Positions 1 through 5,308 of a stretch of 5,643 nucleotides of DNA are shown here, piece by piece. The first letter of the stretch is position 1. The number at the start of each line of letters is the position of its first letter. The DNA comes from Deltaproteobacteria bacterium (GTDB taxonomy: Bacteria > Bdellovibrionota_B > Oligoflexia > Oligoflexales > Bog-1112): the NCBI GenBank assembly GCA_003136475.1, contig PLEQ01000277.1, positions 1-5,643 of the forward strand, given 5' to 3'. The notes below the pieces were generated by a model. That model saw only the letters and a list, made by a program, of their open reading frames with translations. It was not told the origin of the DNA and searched no databases. A program made the translations under genes and the position numbers.

Positions 1-114
1 TGCAGCCATCGCAGACTCATAAGCGATATTGCCAAGGAGTCTTGTAAATGCCTTTTGAGCAGCCTGCTTTTGCGGCAAGCTTGAGTGAATTTTGCTGCTC
101 AAATGTATTTTCAC
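1..114 (-). CDS. Partial gene of unknown function, N-terminus only, runs off the left edge
   Basis: The first 38 codons of a minus-strand gene are visible and the rest lies outside the window. The start is a GTG at 114-112 that shares four bases (GTGA) with the stop codon of the preceding small membrane-protein gene. An AGGGG ribosome binding site (complement of 121-125) lies six bases before it. This overlap and spacing argue strongly for a real, translationally coupled gene. The visible residues begin MKIHLSSKIHSSLPQKQ and continue with an Ala/Gln-rich, probably helical stretch ending YESAMAA. No signal peptide or membrane segment is seen in this portion. I do not recognise the family. Its position directly after a holin-shaped protein makes a lysis or phage-type partner possible, but nothing in these 38 residues shows that. 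Confidence 0.6.
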   Translation of the reverse strand, partial: MKIHLSSKIHSSLPQKQAAQKAFTRLLGNIAYESAMAA

Positions 115-311
115 TTTAAGCCCCTACGCTCTGAATGCACTAAGCTTACGGCGCGGCAATCATGAATGGTTTGCTTAAGTTCAACGATGGAATCTTTTAG
201 TTTTTCGATCTGCTCGATGTGACTATCGATGGTCTTTAGCTCAAGATAAAATACGATCATGATCGCAGGGATTGAAGTGAGGTTTAAGAATTTTGCGAGT
301 TTTTCATCCAT
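111..311 (-). CDS. Small single-span membrane protein with a leucine-zipper tail (holin-like, BhlA/UviB-shaped)
   Basis: A 66-residue protein. I place the start at ATG 311, which has a GGAAG ribosome binding site eight bases upstream; a TTG at 326 would add five residues. A short polar N-terminus is followed by one hydrophobic segment at about residues 8-23 (LTSIPAIMIVFYL). A strongly periodic amphipathic helix comes next, with Ile at 28, 35, 42 and 49 and Leu at 38 and 45, seven residues apart: a coiled coil suited to oligomerisation. The tail is basic. One N-terminal span plus a charged coiled coil is the layout of the BhlA/UviB bacteriocin- or phage-associated holin-like peptides. The resemblance is architectural only, and other small membrane-anchored coiled-coil proteins would look the same. 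Its stop codon overlaps the start of the next gene, so the two are probably made together. Confidence 0.65.
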   Translation of the reverse strand: MDEKLAKFLNLTSIPAIMIVFYLELKTIDSHIEQIEKLKDSIVELKQTIHDCRAVSLVHSERRGLK

Positions 312-362
312 GTTTTCTGCTTCCAAAATTGCGTCCCAAACTAGCGGTCCTTCCCATTAAGC

Positions 363-371
363 TCGCCTACA
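363..371 (-). repeat. TGTAGGCGA motif, copy 1, upstream of the small membrane-protein gene
   Basis: The minus strand reads AATTTGTAGGCGA here. The nine-base core TGTAGGCGA recurs at 2173-2181. The motif lies 51 bases before the ATG at 311, and the second copy lies 54 bases before the ATG at 2118. The matched sequence, orientation and distance suggest a shared promoter or regulator site rather than chance, but two copies are weak evidence. Confidence 0.3.
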
Positions 372-381
372 AATTGTGTTG

Positions 382-2118
382 CTATGCGGCCTTGATATTT
401 CTAGCCACACTTTTAGAAGCTGTCTGGCGAAAGATCGGATGAAGAATTAAAGCAAAAAGATCTGAGAAATAGCGAGCCTTCGAGAGCTTTTGCACGAGAT
501 AATCGATGATTTCCGAGCTTCCAAGATAGGGTCTAAAATTGGGTGCTACGAGCAGTTCTCTAAGCTCATCGACAAGTTCTTCAACGCTTTCATCCAAAAA
601 TGGTGGGGCCGTATCGCGTTGAGGTGGGTTATGCAAAAGGTTGCGCAGCTCAGGGCTAAGTTCTACGGGTTCAAAGTCTTGGCAGATATCTAGAATCTCA
701 TCGACAAGGATTTTTGATTCGGTGACGATCAGGGGTTCTCCTTGAAATGGTTCATTTTCAACAGCTTGAGCCTTGATTTCAACGTCCTTGCTAATCGGTT
801 TTGCAATTTCTGTAAACTGCTGGCTCGCTTGTTTTGGCGCAGAAGATTCAGTTTTAAACCCAAGCCACTCAAAGAGTTCTTCATGAGTTTTAAAGCCCCA
901 GTTTTTAGCTTCAGCGAAGATAAAATCATCAAAGCGACTCATGTTGCCAACAGATCTTTGAAGTTCTTTAAGCATTCGCGTTTTAAAAAGTTCCTTGGCT
1001 TTAATTGCTGTGTCGATTTCAAGAATTCTTGTTATCGAAAACGTTGTTCGTTTGAGCAGCTCATCGTTGGCAACGAGTTCAAGATTTTTTTCAAAACCCT
1101 CAACCGTGAACCCTCTCGCAAGAAATTCACTTTCAAACCTTGCTAGCTGACTTGGTGAGAGTTTTGGTTTGGCGAGTTTTTCGCTGTACGCCTGCGCGCA
1201 GAGTTTAATCGTTGGCGATATTTCAAATACCTCGCCACTCCCACTTATCTTAGTTAGGGAGAGAGAAGATTTAGGAGTAGGTTTTAGATTCATATTTAAA
1301 TTCTTTCTTAGAATCCTAGTTTGTCTAACGTCCATGTTAGGGGGGGGTATCGTTTCCTGTTGGGGGGAGGGGTTCATCTCTGAAAGGCTAGGGCTCTCAT
1401 CCGCAGAGTGTTCTATGGATTCTGGCGGTGATTCTAAAATGCTTTGGCGTTGCATTGGCGAAGTTTCTAGATCTTGCGCGAGAGAAGGCAAGAGTGTGTG
1501 TTTTGATTCAGGCGGTGGCGTTGACTCTGTTGGCGGGAGCAACCCTTTCTCCATGCGCCAGGCGTTTAGCTCAATAACAAGACCCTCGCGTGGCTCTTGC
1601 TGTGGCTTTTTATTGGATAGCGGAAAGCGTGCTTCAAATCCCTTGCGACCATTAAGCTGGGATTGTCTTGGTTTTAGCTCAGAGACGCTTTTTTTTTCCT
1701 CATCAAGGCGAGCCAAGGCATCCTCTAGACGAGAGTGCAATACTTCAAGTCTTTCGGGTTGTGCCGGTCGGAGTAGAGAAACTGTTTTTATTTCGGCCTC
1801 AAGATCATAGACCTCTTTGTAGACGAGAATACTTTTGGGCAGAAAATAGCGATTGCTCGAATTTTTATAAACTCTATGTCCAGCAACGATTGTATCTTCA
1901 ACCCGCAGCCACCCTTGTTTTGCAAGACCACTAATAATGCGTCGCGTGGTGCCTTCGCTTTTAGAAAGAATTTGGGCCAGAGTCTTTACAGTTGGGCAGA
2001 TGGTTCCTTGTTCTGAAGGGTTATAGAAACCTGCCAACCGGCTCAGCAGGTGTTTTTCAGTTCCCAATATGGGAAGAACATCGATAGCGCGAATATAATC
2101 AATTTTCTTTGCACTCAT
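382..2118 (-). CDS. Large winged-helix DNA-binding protein with coiled coil and Pro-rich linker (replication- or regulation-type, mobile element)
   Basis: A 578-residue protein. The start is taken as ATG 2118 with a GGAAAAG stretch just upstream; a TTG at 2145 would add nine residues but has no ribosome binding site. Residues about 10-95 form a winged helix of the helix-turn-helix_36 type: a helix ending LLSRLAGFYNP, then CPTVKTLAQIL, the recognition helix SEGTTRRIISGLAKQGWLRV, and a wing ending SSNRYFL. Such domains occur in phage and plasmid replication initiators and in element-borne regulators. Residues about 100-150 are Leu/Glu/Lys-rich and probably coiled coil. Residues about 190-270 are low-complexity Pro/Ser/Glu with repeated PPES motifs. 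A folded-looking helical region follows (about 300-400) and then an acidic C-terminus ending in a basic tail. No catalytic motif was found. The role could be replication initiation or transcription control of the element. A C8 run in the linker is a possible slippage site. Confidence 0.8.
   Translation of the reverse strand: MSAKKIDYIRAIDVLPILGTEKHLLSRLAGFYNPSEQGTICPTVKTLAQILSKSEGTTRRIISGLAKQGWLRVEDTIVAGHRVYKNSSNRYFLPKSILVYKEVYDLEAEIKTVSLLRPAQPERLEVLHSRLEDALARLDEEKKSVSELKPRQSQLNGRKGFEARFPLSNKKPQQEPREGLVIELNAWRMEKGLLPPTESTPPPESKHTLLPSLAQDLETSPMQRQSILESPPESIEHSADESPSLSEMNPSPQQETIPPPNMDVRQTRILRKNLNMNLKPTPKSSLSLTKISGSGEVFEISPTIKLCAQAYSEKLAKPKLSPSQLARFESEFLARGFTVEGFEKNLELVANDELLKRTTFSITRILEIDTAIKAKELFKTRMLKELQRSVGNMSRFDDFIFAEAKNWGFKTHEELFEWLGFKTESSAPKQASQQFTEIAKPISKDVEIKAQAVENEPFQGEPLIVTESKILVDEILDICQDFEPVELSPELRNLLHNPPQRDTAPPFLDESVEELVDELRELLVAPNFRPYLGSSEIIDYLVQKLSKARYFSDLFALILHPIFRQTASKSVARNIKAA
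1340..1372 (+). repeat. Twin poly-G tracts (G8 and G6-A-G4) inside the winged-helix gene
   Basis: The plus strand carries eight G at 1340-1347 and, 14 bases later, six G, one A and four G at 1362-1372. On the coding (minus) strand these encode the Pro-rich linker (Ile-Pro-Pro-Pro and Asn-Pro-Ser-Pro). Mononucleotide runs of this length are prone to polymerase slippage. The plus strand has enough G3 runs to form a G-quadruplex with one long loop. Confidence 0.5.
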
Positions 2119-2172
2119 GTTTCTTTTCCGATCAGTAACGAGCAATCAGGTTCAAGCAAATTCGAAAAGATT

Positions 2173-2198
2173 TCGCCTACATAATTTGTAGCTTTTTT
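2173..2198. promoter_or_regulatory. TGTAGGCGA motif copy 2 within a small CTACA/TGTAG palindrome and T6 run
   Basis: The 81-base gap between the small helix-turn-helix gene and the winged-helix gene holds the second TGTAGGCGA copy (complement of 2173-2181). Here it lies within a short inverted repeat: CTACA at 2177-2181 and TGTAG at 2187-2191, followed on the plus strand by C and six T. The hairpin is short, and a terminator in the plus direction would serve no visible gene. A regulatory site 54 bases upstream of the ATG at 2118 is the likelier role. Confidence 0.3.
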
Positions 2199-2199
2199 C

Positions 2200-2439
2200 T
2201 CAACCTAAAGGACCAAAGCTCTTGCCTATCGCATGCTCTAGTTTTTGAAAAAAAGTGATGCCATGCTCAAGCTTTTGCTGGGAACGTGGCTTGGGCCTTT
2301 GGAGCTCATTTAACCAGCGATAGAAAGTTGCTCGATCAATAGAGAGTTTTTTTAAAATCCAGCTCATGTGAAAGTGGTTGCGATAACAAATACGCTGGAG
2401 TTCCCTGGCTTGGTTGGCAAAAACGTACTGGCTTAACAT
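2200..2439 (-). CDS. Small helix-turn-helix DNA-binding protein
   Basis: A 79-residue protein. I choose ATG 2439, which is preceded by GGAGG with eight bases of spacing. An in-frame ATG at 2454, abutting the previous stop codon, would add five residues but has no recognisable ribosome binding site. Residues about 22-45 read as a helix-turn-helix: MSWILKKLSIDRATFYRWL, with ATFYRWL as the likely recognition helix. Next comes NELQRPKPRSQQKLE, which resembles the Trp-x-x-Gly-x-x-x-Pro then Leu/Ile-helix pattern of small Cro-like or XRE proteins and some transposase N-termini. There is no catalytic domain, so it is more likely a regulator or accessory DNA-binding protein than an enzyme. It lies between the phospholipase-fold gene and the large winged-helix gene in one apparent transcript and could regulate the cassette. 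The family is not recognised precisely. Confidence 0.65.
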   Translation of the reverse strand: MLSQYVFANQARELQRICYRNHFHMSWILKKLSIDRATFYRWLNELQRPKPRSQQKLEHGITFFQKLEHAIGKSFGPLG

Positions 2440-2454
2440 CTGATGATCCTCCAT

Positions 2455-2805
2455 TCATTTTTTGTTGTAAAAGAAAGTTCCGAACATACGGACGCACCCA
2501 TAGAAGAGATAGGCTTGTGCCTTTCTTAAGAGCTTTTGGTGCCCTGGGAGCTCTTGGACAAGTTCAAGCATGTTATGCAGAAAGCGTTTGTCGGTCTCAC
2601 GTCGATGCTTTGAGCTGCCTGCAAACGGCGGCGAGTATTCGATGTCGTGGATCTCGCAAGCAGGTTCGAAGAAAGACTTACGGTCATTGATAGGCTTTGG
2701 GCCGCAACCGTTGATGTCTTTTGCTTTTTCTGTCGGGCTTAGTTCGGACAGACTTGGCGGCATCTCCATTTCGGGGGAGGTATTAAGCTCGGTACTCCGC
2801 TGCAT
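2455..2805 (-). CDS. Small phospholipase A2-fold protein
   Basis: A 116-residue protein with AAGGTAGG just before ATG 2805. Residues 1-29 are a polar, Pro/Ser/Glu-rich tail. The core matches the secreted phospholipase A2 pattern: NGCGPKP at 32-38 as the calcium-loop equivalent, then FFEPACEIHDIEY at 45-57 with the His53-Asp54 catalytic/calcium pair, and RRETDKRF at 68-75 whose Asp72 could be the supporting aspartate. Cys34 and Cys50 are 16 residues apart, and Cys50 is three before His53. Both spacings equal the Cys29-Cys45 disulfide and His48 of animal enzymes. The C-terminal helix (AYLFYGCVRMFGTFFY) resembles the end of short bacterial and viral members. In the family these enzymes hydrolyse the sn-2 acyl bond of phospholipids with calcium. 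No signal peptide is present, so the protein either acts in the cytoplasm, is released by lysis or a secretion machine, or is a structural derivative. Activity is inferred, not shown. Confidence 0.75.
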   Translation of the reverse strand: MQRSTELNTSPEMEMPPSLSELSPTEKAKDINGCGPKPINDRKSFFEPACEIHDIEYSPPFAGSSKHRRETDKRFLHNMLELVQELPGHQKLLRKAQAYLFYGCVRMFGTFFYNKK

Positions 2806-2841
2806 TTAAGCCTACCTTTAAAAGATGATGAAAGAAGTACG

Positions 2842-2880
2842 CATTCGTTTTATAGCGTAGTCAGATTTCAAAATGAGACC
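2842..2880 (-). promoter_or_regulatory. Candidate leftward promoter for the phospholipase-fold operon
   Basis: On the minus strand a TATAAA box (complement of 2849-2854) lies about 43 bases before ATG 2805. This gives a plausible start of transcription near 2842 and a leader of about 37 bases. A consensus -35 is not seen: the hexamer 17 bases upstream is a poor match, and it falls at the GGTCTCATT arm of the inverted repeat, so an activator or repressor may act here. Confidence 0.3.
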
Positions 2881-2907
2881 CTCCATCATCGTGAAGTTGG
2901 TCTCATT
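2872..2907. repeat. Perfect 9-bp inverted repeat in the divergent control region
   Basis: AATGAGACC at 2872-2880 is matched exactly by GGTCTCATT at 2899-2907, with 18 bases between. There is no T-run after either arm, so a terminator is unlikely. The centre-to-centre distance of 27 bases and the position between two divergent genes suit a two-site operator, possibly for one of the helix-turn-helix proteins encoded on either side. It overlaps the -35 zone of the leftward promoter candidate. Confidence 0.4.
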
Positions 2908-2963
2908 CCTAAAAAGTGATTGGCGCACTTTATCTGCGGCTCAAGTGTTATCAATAGTCAATT

Positions 2964-2999
2964 TTGCAAATGAAAATGGCGTTTTTCTATTGTGAAAAT
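2964..2999 (+). promoter_or_regulatory. Candidate rightward promoter with paired TGAAAAT motifs
   Basis: TTGCAA at 2964-2969 and TATTGT at 2988-2993 are separated by 18 bases and would start transcription near 3000, ahead of the XRE gene at 3026. TGAAAAT occurs at 2971-2977 and again at 2993-2999, 22 bases apart (about two helical turns), one copy within the spacer and the other at the end of the -10. CAATAG at 2952-2957 and CTATTG at 2987-2992 form a further 6-bp inverted pair. This arrangement fits autorepression by the XRE protein but is not proof of it. Confidence 0.35.
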
Positions 3000-3025
3000 T
3001 TCTCGTGGAGTGACGTAATTAAACT

Positions 3026-3511
3026 ATGGATACGGTGAAAAATAATGAGAAACCCATCGAATTTTATGTGAAACGGATCTCACATTTTATGCGTGGTATT
3101 CGATTGGGAAAAAATCTTACCCAGTCTGATATTGCAAGATCTATTGAAGTTAGCATTAGCACAGTCTCAAGAATCGAAGCTGAAAGACTCGATTCGATGA
3201 CTTTGGACAATTTACTAAAGATGTCTCGATTGGCCGAGATGCGATTTTCAAATTTTGTCTTATATCTGGAAAGGAATTTTGGTAATGAGGGATACGATCT
3301 TGCCCCTTGGCAAAGAGAAGCCATCTCAGCATTGGCAAAGTTAAACTATCGCACTCGTTTGAAGCTTATAAAAAAATTTTTGTTAGGAAACTCTACCAGC
3401 AAACAGGATCGGCTTATAGAGCTAATGATCGAACTTTCTGATTTGAAGGAATCAACTATAGATAGATTGTTTGAGTTTGTTACAGATCTAAAAAATGAAA
3501 AGGATAAATAA
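3026..3511 (+). CDS. XRE-family helix-turn-helix regulator heading the peptide operon
   Basis: A 161-residue protein. ATG 3026 is the first usable start, because an in-frame TAA sits two codons before it. The nearest GGAG (3007-3010) is 15 bases away, farther than usual, so initiation may be weak. Residues about 17-70 are an XRE/Cro-type domain: MRGIRLGKNLTQSDIA (helices 1-2), then VSISTVSRIEAE (turn and recognition helix), then TLDNLLKMSRLAEM. The remainder (about 88-161) is helical and charged, with WQREAISALAKLNYRTRLKLIKKFL and a final amphipathic helix. This could serve for dimerisation or ligand sensing; no named sensor domain is recognised. Its stop codon overlaps the next ATG by one base (TAATG), tying its translation to the peptide gene. 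It probably controls the divergent region upstream. Whether it represses or activates cannot be read from sequence. Confidence 0.85.
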   Translation: MDTVKNNEKPIEFYVKRISHFMRGIRLGKNLTQSDIARSIEVSISTVSRIEAERLDSMTLDNLLKMSRLAEMRFSNFVLYLERNFGNEGYDLAPWQREAISALAKLNYRTRLKLIKKFLLGNSTSKQDRLIELMIELSDLKESTIDRLFEFVTDLKNEKDK

Positions 3512-3714
3512 TGAAAAAAATATTTTTTATCGCAGTTGGTTTTTGCTCGTTAATTCTAAGTTCACTAAAGAAAGATAGCGGAATCAAGAATATTAAAACA
3601 AAGAAAATAAATAACTTTGTTCTAGCTGCGAATGAGAGCACTAGCAACGGGAGCGGGGGTGGAAGTGTCGTTTGCGTTAAATTTTGCCCTCCAGACATCA
3701 GGAAAAGGGGATAG
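3511..3714 (+). CDS. Candidate RiPP precursor peptide with Sec-like N-terminus and Cys-X3-Cys tail
   Basis: A 67-residue peptide. ATG 3511 overlaps the XRE stop, with AAGG seven bases upstream. Residues 1-3 (MKK) and a hydrophobic run at 4-19 (IFFIAVGFCSLILSSL) look like a Sec signal sequence. A Lys-rich segment (20-32), a NNFVLAANESTSN stretch (34-46), a Gly/Ser hinge (GSGGGS, 47-52) and a C-terminal segment VVCVKFCPPDIRKRG with Cys55 and Cys59 follow. Its size, its place between a regulator and transport/YcaO genes, the hinge, and cysteines confined to the tail fit a ribosomally made, modified peptide whose cysteines are the likely YcaO targets. LAA at 38-40 or the Gly-rich hinge are possible cleavage sites. 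I recognise no known precursor family. Alternatives are an unmodified secreted signal peptide, or a small accessory protein of the binding protein downstream. Confidence 0.7.
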   Translation: MKKIFFIAVGFCSLILSSLKKDSGIKNIKTKKINNFVLAANESTSNGSGGGSVVCVKFCPPDIRKRG

Positions 3715-3715
3715 G

Positions 3716-5308
3716 ATGTTTAAAGGATATATGAATTTATTTTCTATATTTATATTCTTTTCTTCAGCAGTTTTTGCCACAGCAAATCCTCCAAAAGTAG
3801 AAGAAATCCAACAACAATTTCGTGAAATAATGAAAGAAGGGAATCCGACATTTGTTGTAGCGACAGCTCCCCCATTATTTTCTTTTGACCCTCTGAAAGC
3901 CGACTTTGCACGAAATATTGATACGATGAGGCTTCTTTATGCAACTCCACTAGAGATGGATACAGAAGGTCACTACACTTCAACAGTACTGGATAAGTTC
4001 TATTTCGATTCAATGTACAACAAAATTGTGTTCGAACTAAAACCTAACATTCGGTATGATGATGGAAATCTGATGTCGATCGACGACGTAGGCATGGCTA
4101 TTAAAAGAATGGCTTATACTCATTCAATTTTTCCTGTAATGAAGGAAATCAAGGGACTTCAACAATGGTTAAAGACTAAAAATCCTTTGACAACTTATCC
4201 TGACGGTATAAAAGTTGACAAAAATAAAGGTGTTCTTGAAATCCATCTTAATGGACCTGTTTCCTCCCCTCTTTTTAGATTTTCCCTTGAATTGTTCTCC
4301 ATAGTCCCGACATCATGTATCGATCCCATTGCTAATTCTCTGAGATGTGAAATACCCCCATTTTCAGGTCGCTATAAACTTGGCGATCACATGATTACCA
4401 AAATAAATAAAAAAGCTCACTATCCAACATTCGTGAAGTTCGAGGCACGCAGCTCAAATGTTCCGAAGCATATGTGGATAGCTTTTATGTCACCGACTCG
4501 AATAGTTGAATATGCGGATGACTTCCACGACACCACTGTCATTAAGGCCAACGAGATAGACATACCAAACTTTCAAAATGGGACTCTTCTTAAGAAGATA
4601 AAAGTCTATTCAAGTCCAAAAATACTTTACAGTGTAATAACCCTAAACCCTAATTCTAAGACGTTTTCACCTAAAAGAGTACGACAGTACTTTGCAATGA
4701 AATATAGAGATTCTGTTAAAGCCTACGGTTTTGAACCTGAAGGAAGTATTTTTACAAATCTATTGATTGGGTATCTTCCTCTTAGTGAACTCAATAAGAT
4801 GGTTCCATCTTTTTCAGCAAAGGAAGAAGCGGAGATTTTAGCACATCTTAAGAAAAACCCTCCAGTATTTCTTAAAGATGAAGGCACAATAATTCACCCT
4901 TTTACATATATTCTTTCTGACACTTTAAAAAAGATGAGACTTCCAGAAGTTCAACCGATTGAAAAGGGCGAATACGATGACTTGTGGAAAAAAGGACTAA
5001 TAGCGCTTAGACCTGCAACCTGTGGGTTCTGGCCTATAGACCCGACGGGTGATATAAGAATGGTCTTTACTCCCGGAATGCACAAGTTTGTTATCTTAGA
5101 CGACAAGGTTTCAAATTTAGTGGCCAACTTAAAAAATAATGATCAAAAATCTCATGAGGAGTTCAATCGCTTTCTTTTTGAAGACTCCAAAATGGTAATA
5201 ACTACAAACTATTCCAGACTCTACTTTATGTCAAAGAAAGCTTCTCTTTTTATCCCTTATGGCATTTCAGGACCGCAACCATGGTTCTTTTTCAAGAATC
5301 TAAAATAG
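3716..5308 (+). CDS. Family-5 periplasmic solute-binding protein (OppA/DppA-like)
   Basis: A 530-residue protein, the usual length for this family. ATG 3716 is two bases after the peptide gene's stop, with AAGGGG five bases upstream; ATG 3731 also has a nearby AAGG and would remove five residues. A signal peptide ends Ala-Thr-Ala at 21-23 without a lipobox, so the protein should be free in the periplasm. Family-5 landmarks are visible: LFSFDPLKADFARNI near the mature start, LLYATPLEMDTEGHY, then FELKPNIRYDDGNLMSIDDVGMAIKRM (the 'LR-x-x-x-x-x-DG-x-x-x-x-x-DV' block), and later LYSVITLNPNSKTFSPKRVRQYFAMKYRDSV, which matches the 'N-x-x-x-x-F-x-x-x-x-VR-x-A' hinge block. These proteins bind peptides, nickel or peptide-like natural products for an ABC importer. 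No permease or ATPase genes are visible here, so it may borrow a housekeeping importer. Its place next to a peptide and a YcaO gene suggests the modified peptide as ligand, which is an inference. Confidence 0.85.
   Translation: MFKGYMNLFSIFIFFSSAVFATANPPKVEEIQQQFREIMKEGNPTFVVATAPPLFSFDPLKADFARNIDTMRLLYATPLEMDTEGHYTSTVLDKFYFDSMYNKIVFELKPNIRYDDGNLMSIDDVGMAIKRMAYTHSIFPVMKEIKGLQQWLKTKNPLTTYPDGIKVDKNKGVLEIHLNGPVSSPLFRFSLELFSIVPTSCIDPIANSLRCEIPPFSGRYKLGDHMITKINKKAHYPTFVKFEARSSNVPKHMWIAFMSPTRIVEYADDFHDTTVIKANEIDIPNFQNGTLLKKIKVYSSPKILYSVITLNPNSKTFSPKRVRQYFAMKYRDSVKAYGFEPEGSIFTNLLIGYLPLSELNKMVPSFSAKEEAEILAHLKKNPPVFLKDEGTIIHPFTYILSDTLKKMRLPEVQPIEKGEYDDLWKKGLIALRPATCGFWPIDPTGDIRMVFTPGMHKFVILDDKVSNLVANLKNNDQKSHEEFNRFLFEDSKMVITTNYSRLYFMSKKASLFIPYGISGPQPWFFFKNLK

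Noticed and set aside
742..1146. A 134-codon plus-strand frame rich in Phe, Lys and Arg
   Set aside because: It is antisense to the same gene, has low-complexity composition typical of a shadow frame, and shows no recognisable motif.
1169..1810. A 213-codon open frame on the plus strand
   Set aside because: It lies wholly antisense to the well-supported winged-helix gene. Its Ser/Arg/Gly/Cys-rich translation shows no domain and looks like a shadow of the Pro/Ser/Glu-rich linker.
2177..2200. A rho-independent terminator on the plus strand (CTACA/TGTAG plus T6)
   Set aside because: The stem is only five base pairs and AT-rich, and no plus-strand gene precedes it. It is better described as part of a regulatory palindrome.
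2570..2809. A 79-codon plus-strand frame opposite the phospholipase-fold gene
   Set aside because: The minus-strand product has correctly spaced catalytic motifs; the plus frame is a shadow.
3064..3338. Two minus-strand open frames opposite the XRE gene
   Set aside because: The opposing frame encodes a clear helix-turn-helix domain. The minus frames have no ribosome binding context or recognisable domain.
3632..3715. A 28-codon upstream extension of the binding protein
   Set aside because: It would bury the signal peptide inside the protein and overlap the peptide gene out of frame. ATG 3716 has its own AAGGGG site and restores a proper Sec signal.
3750..4013. An 87-codon minus-strand frame inside the binding-protein gene
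   Set aside because: It is antisense to conserved family-5 blocks and its composition is shadow-like.
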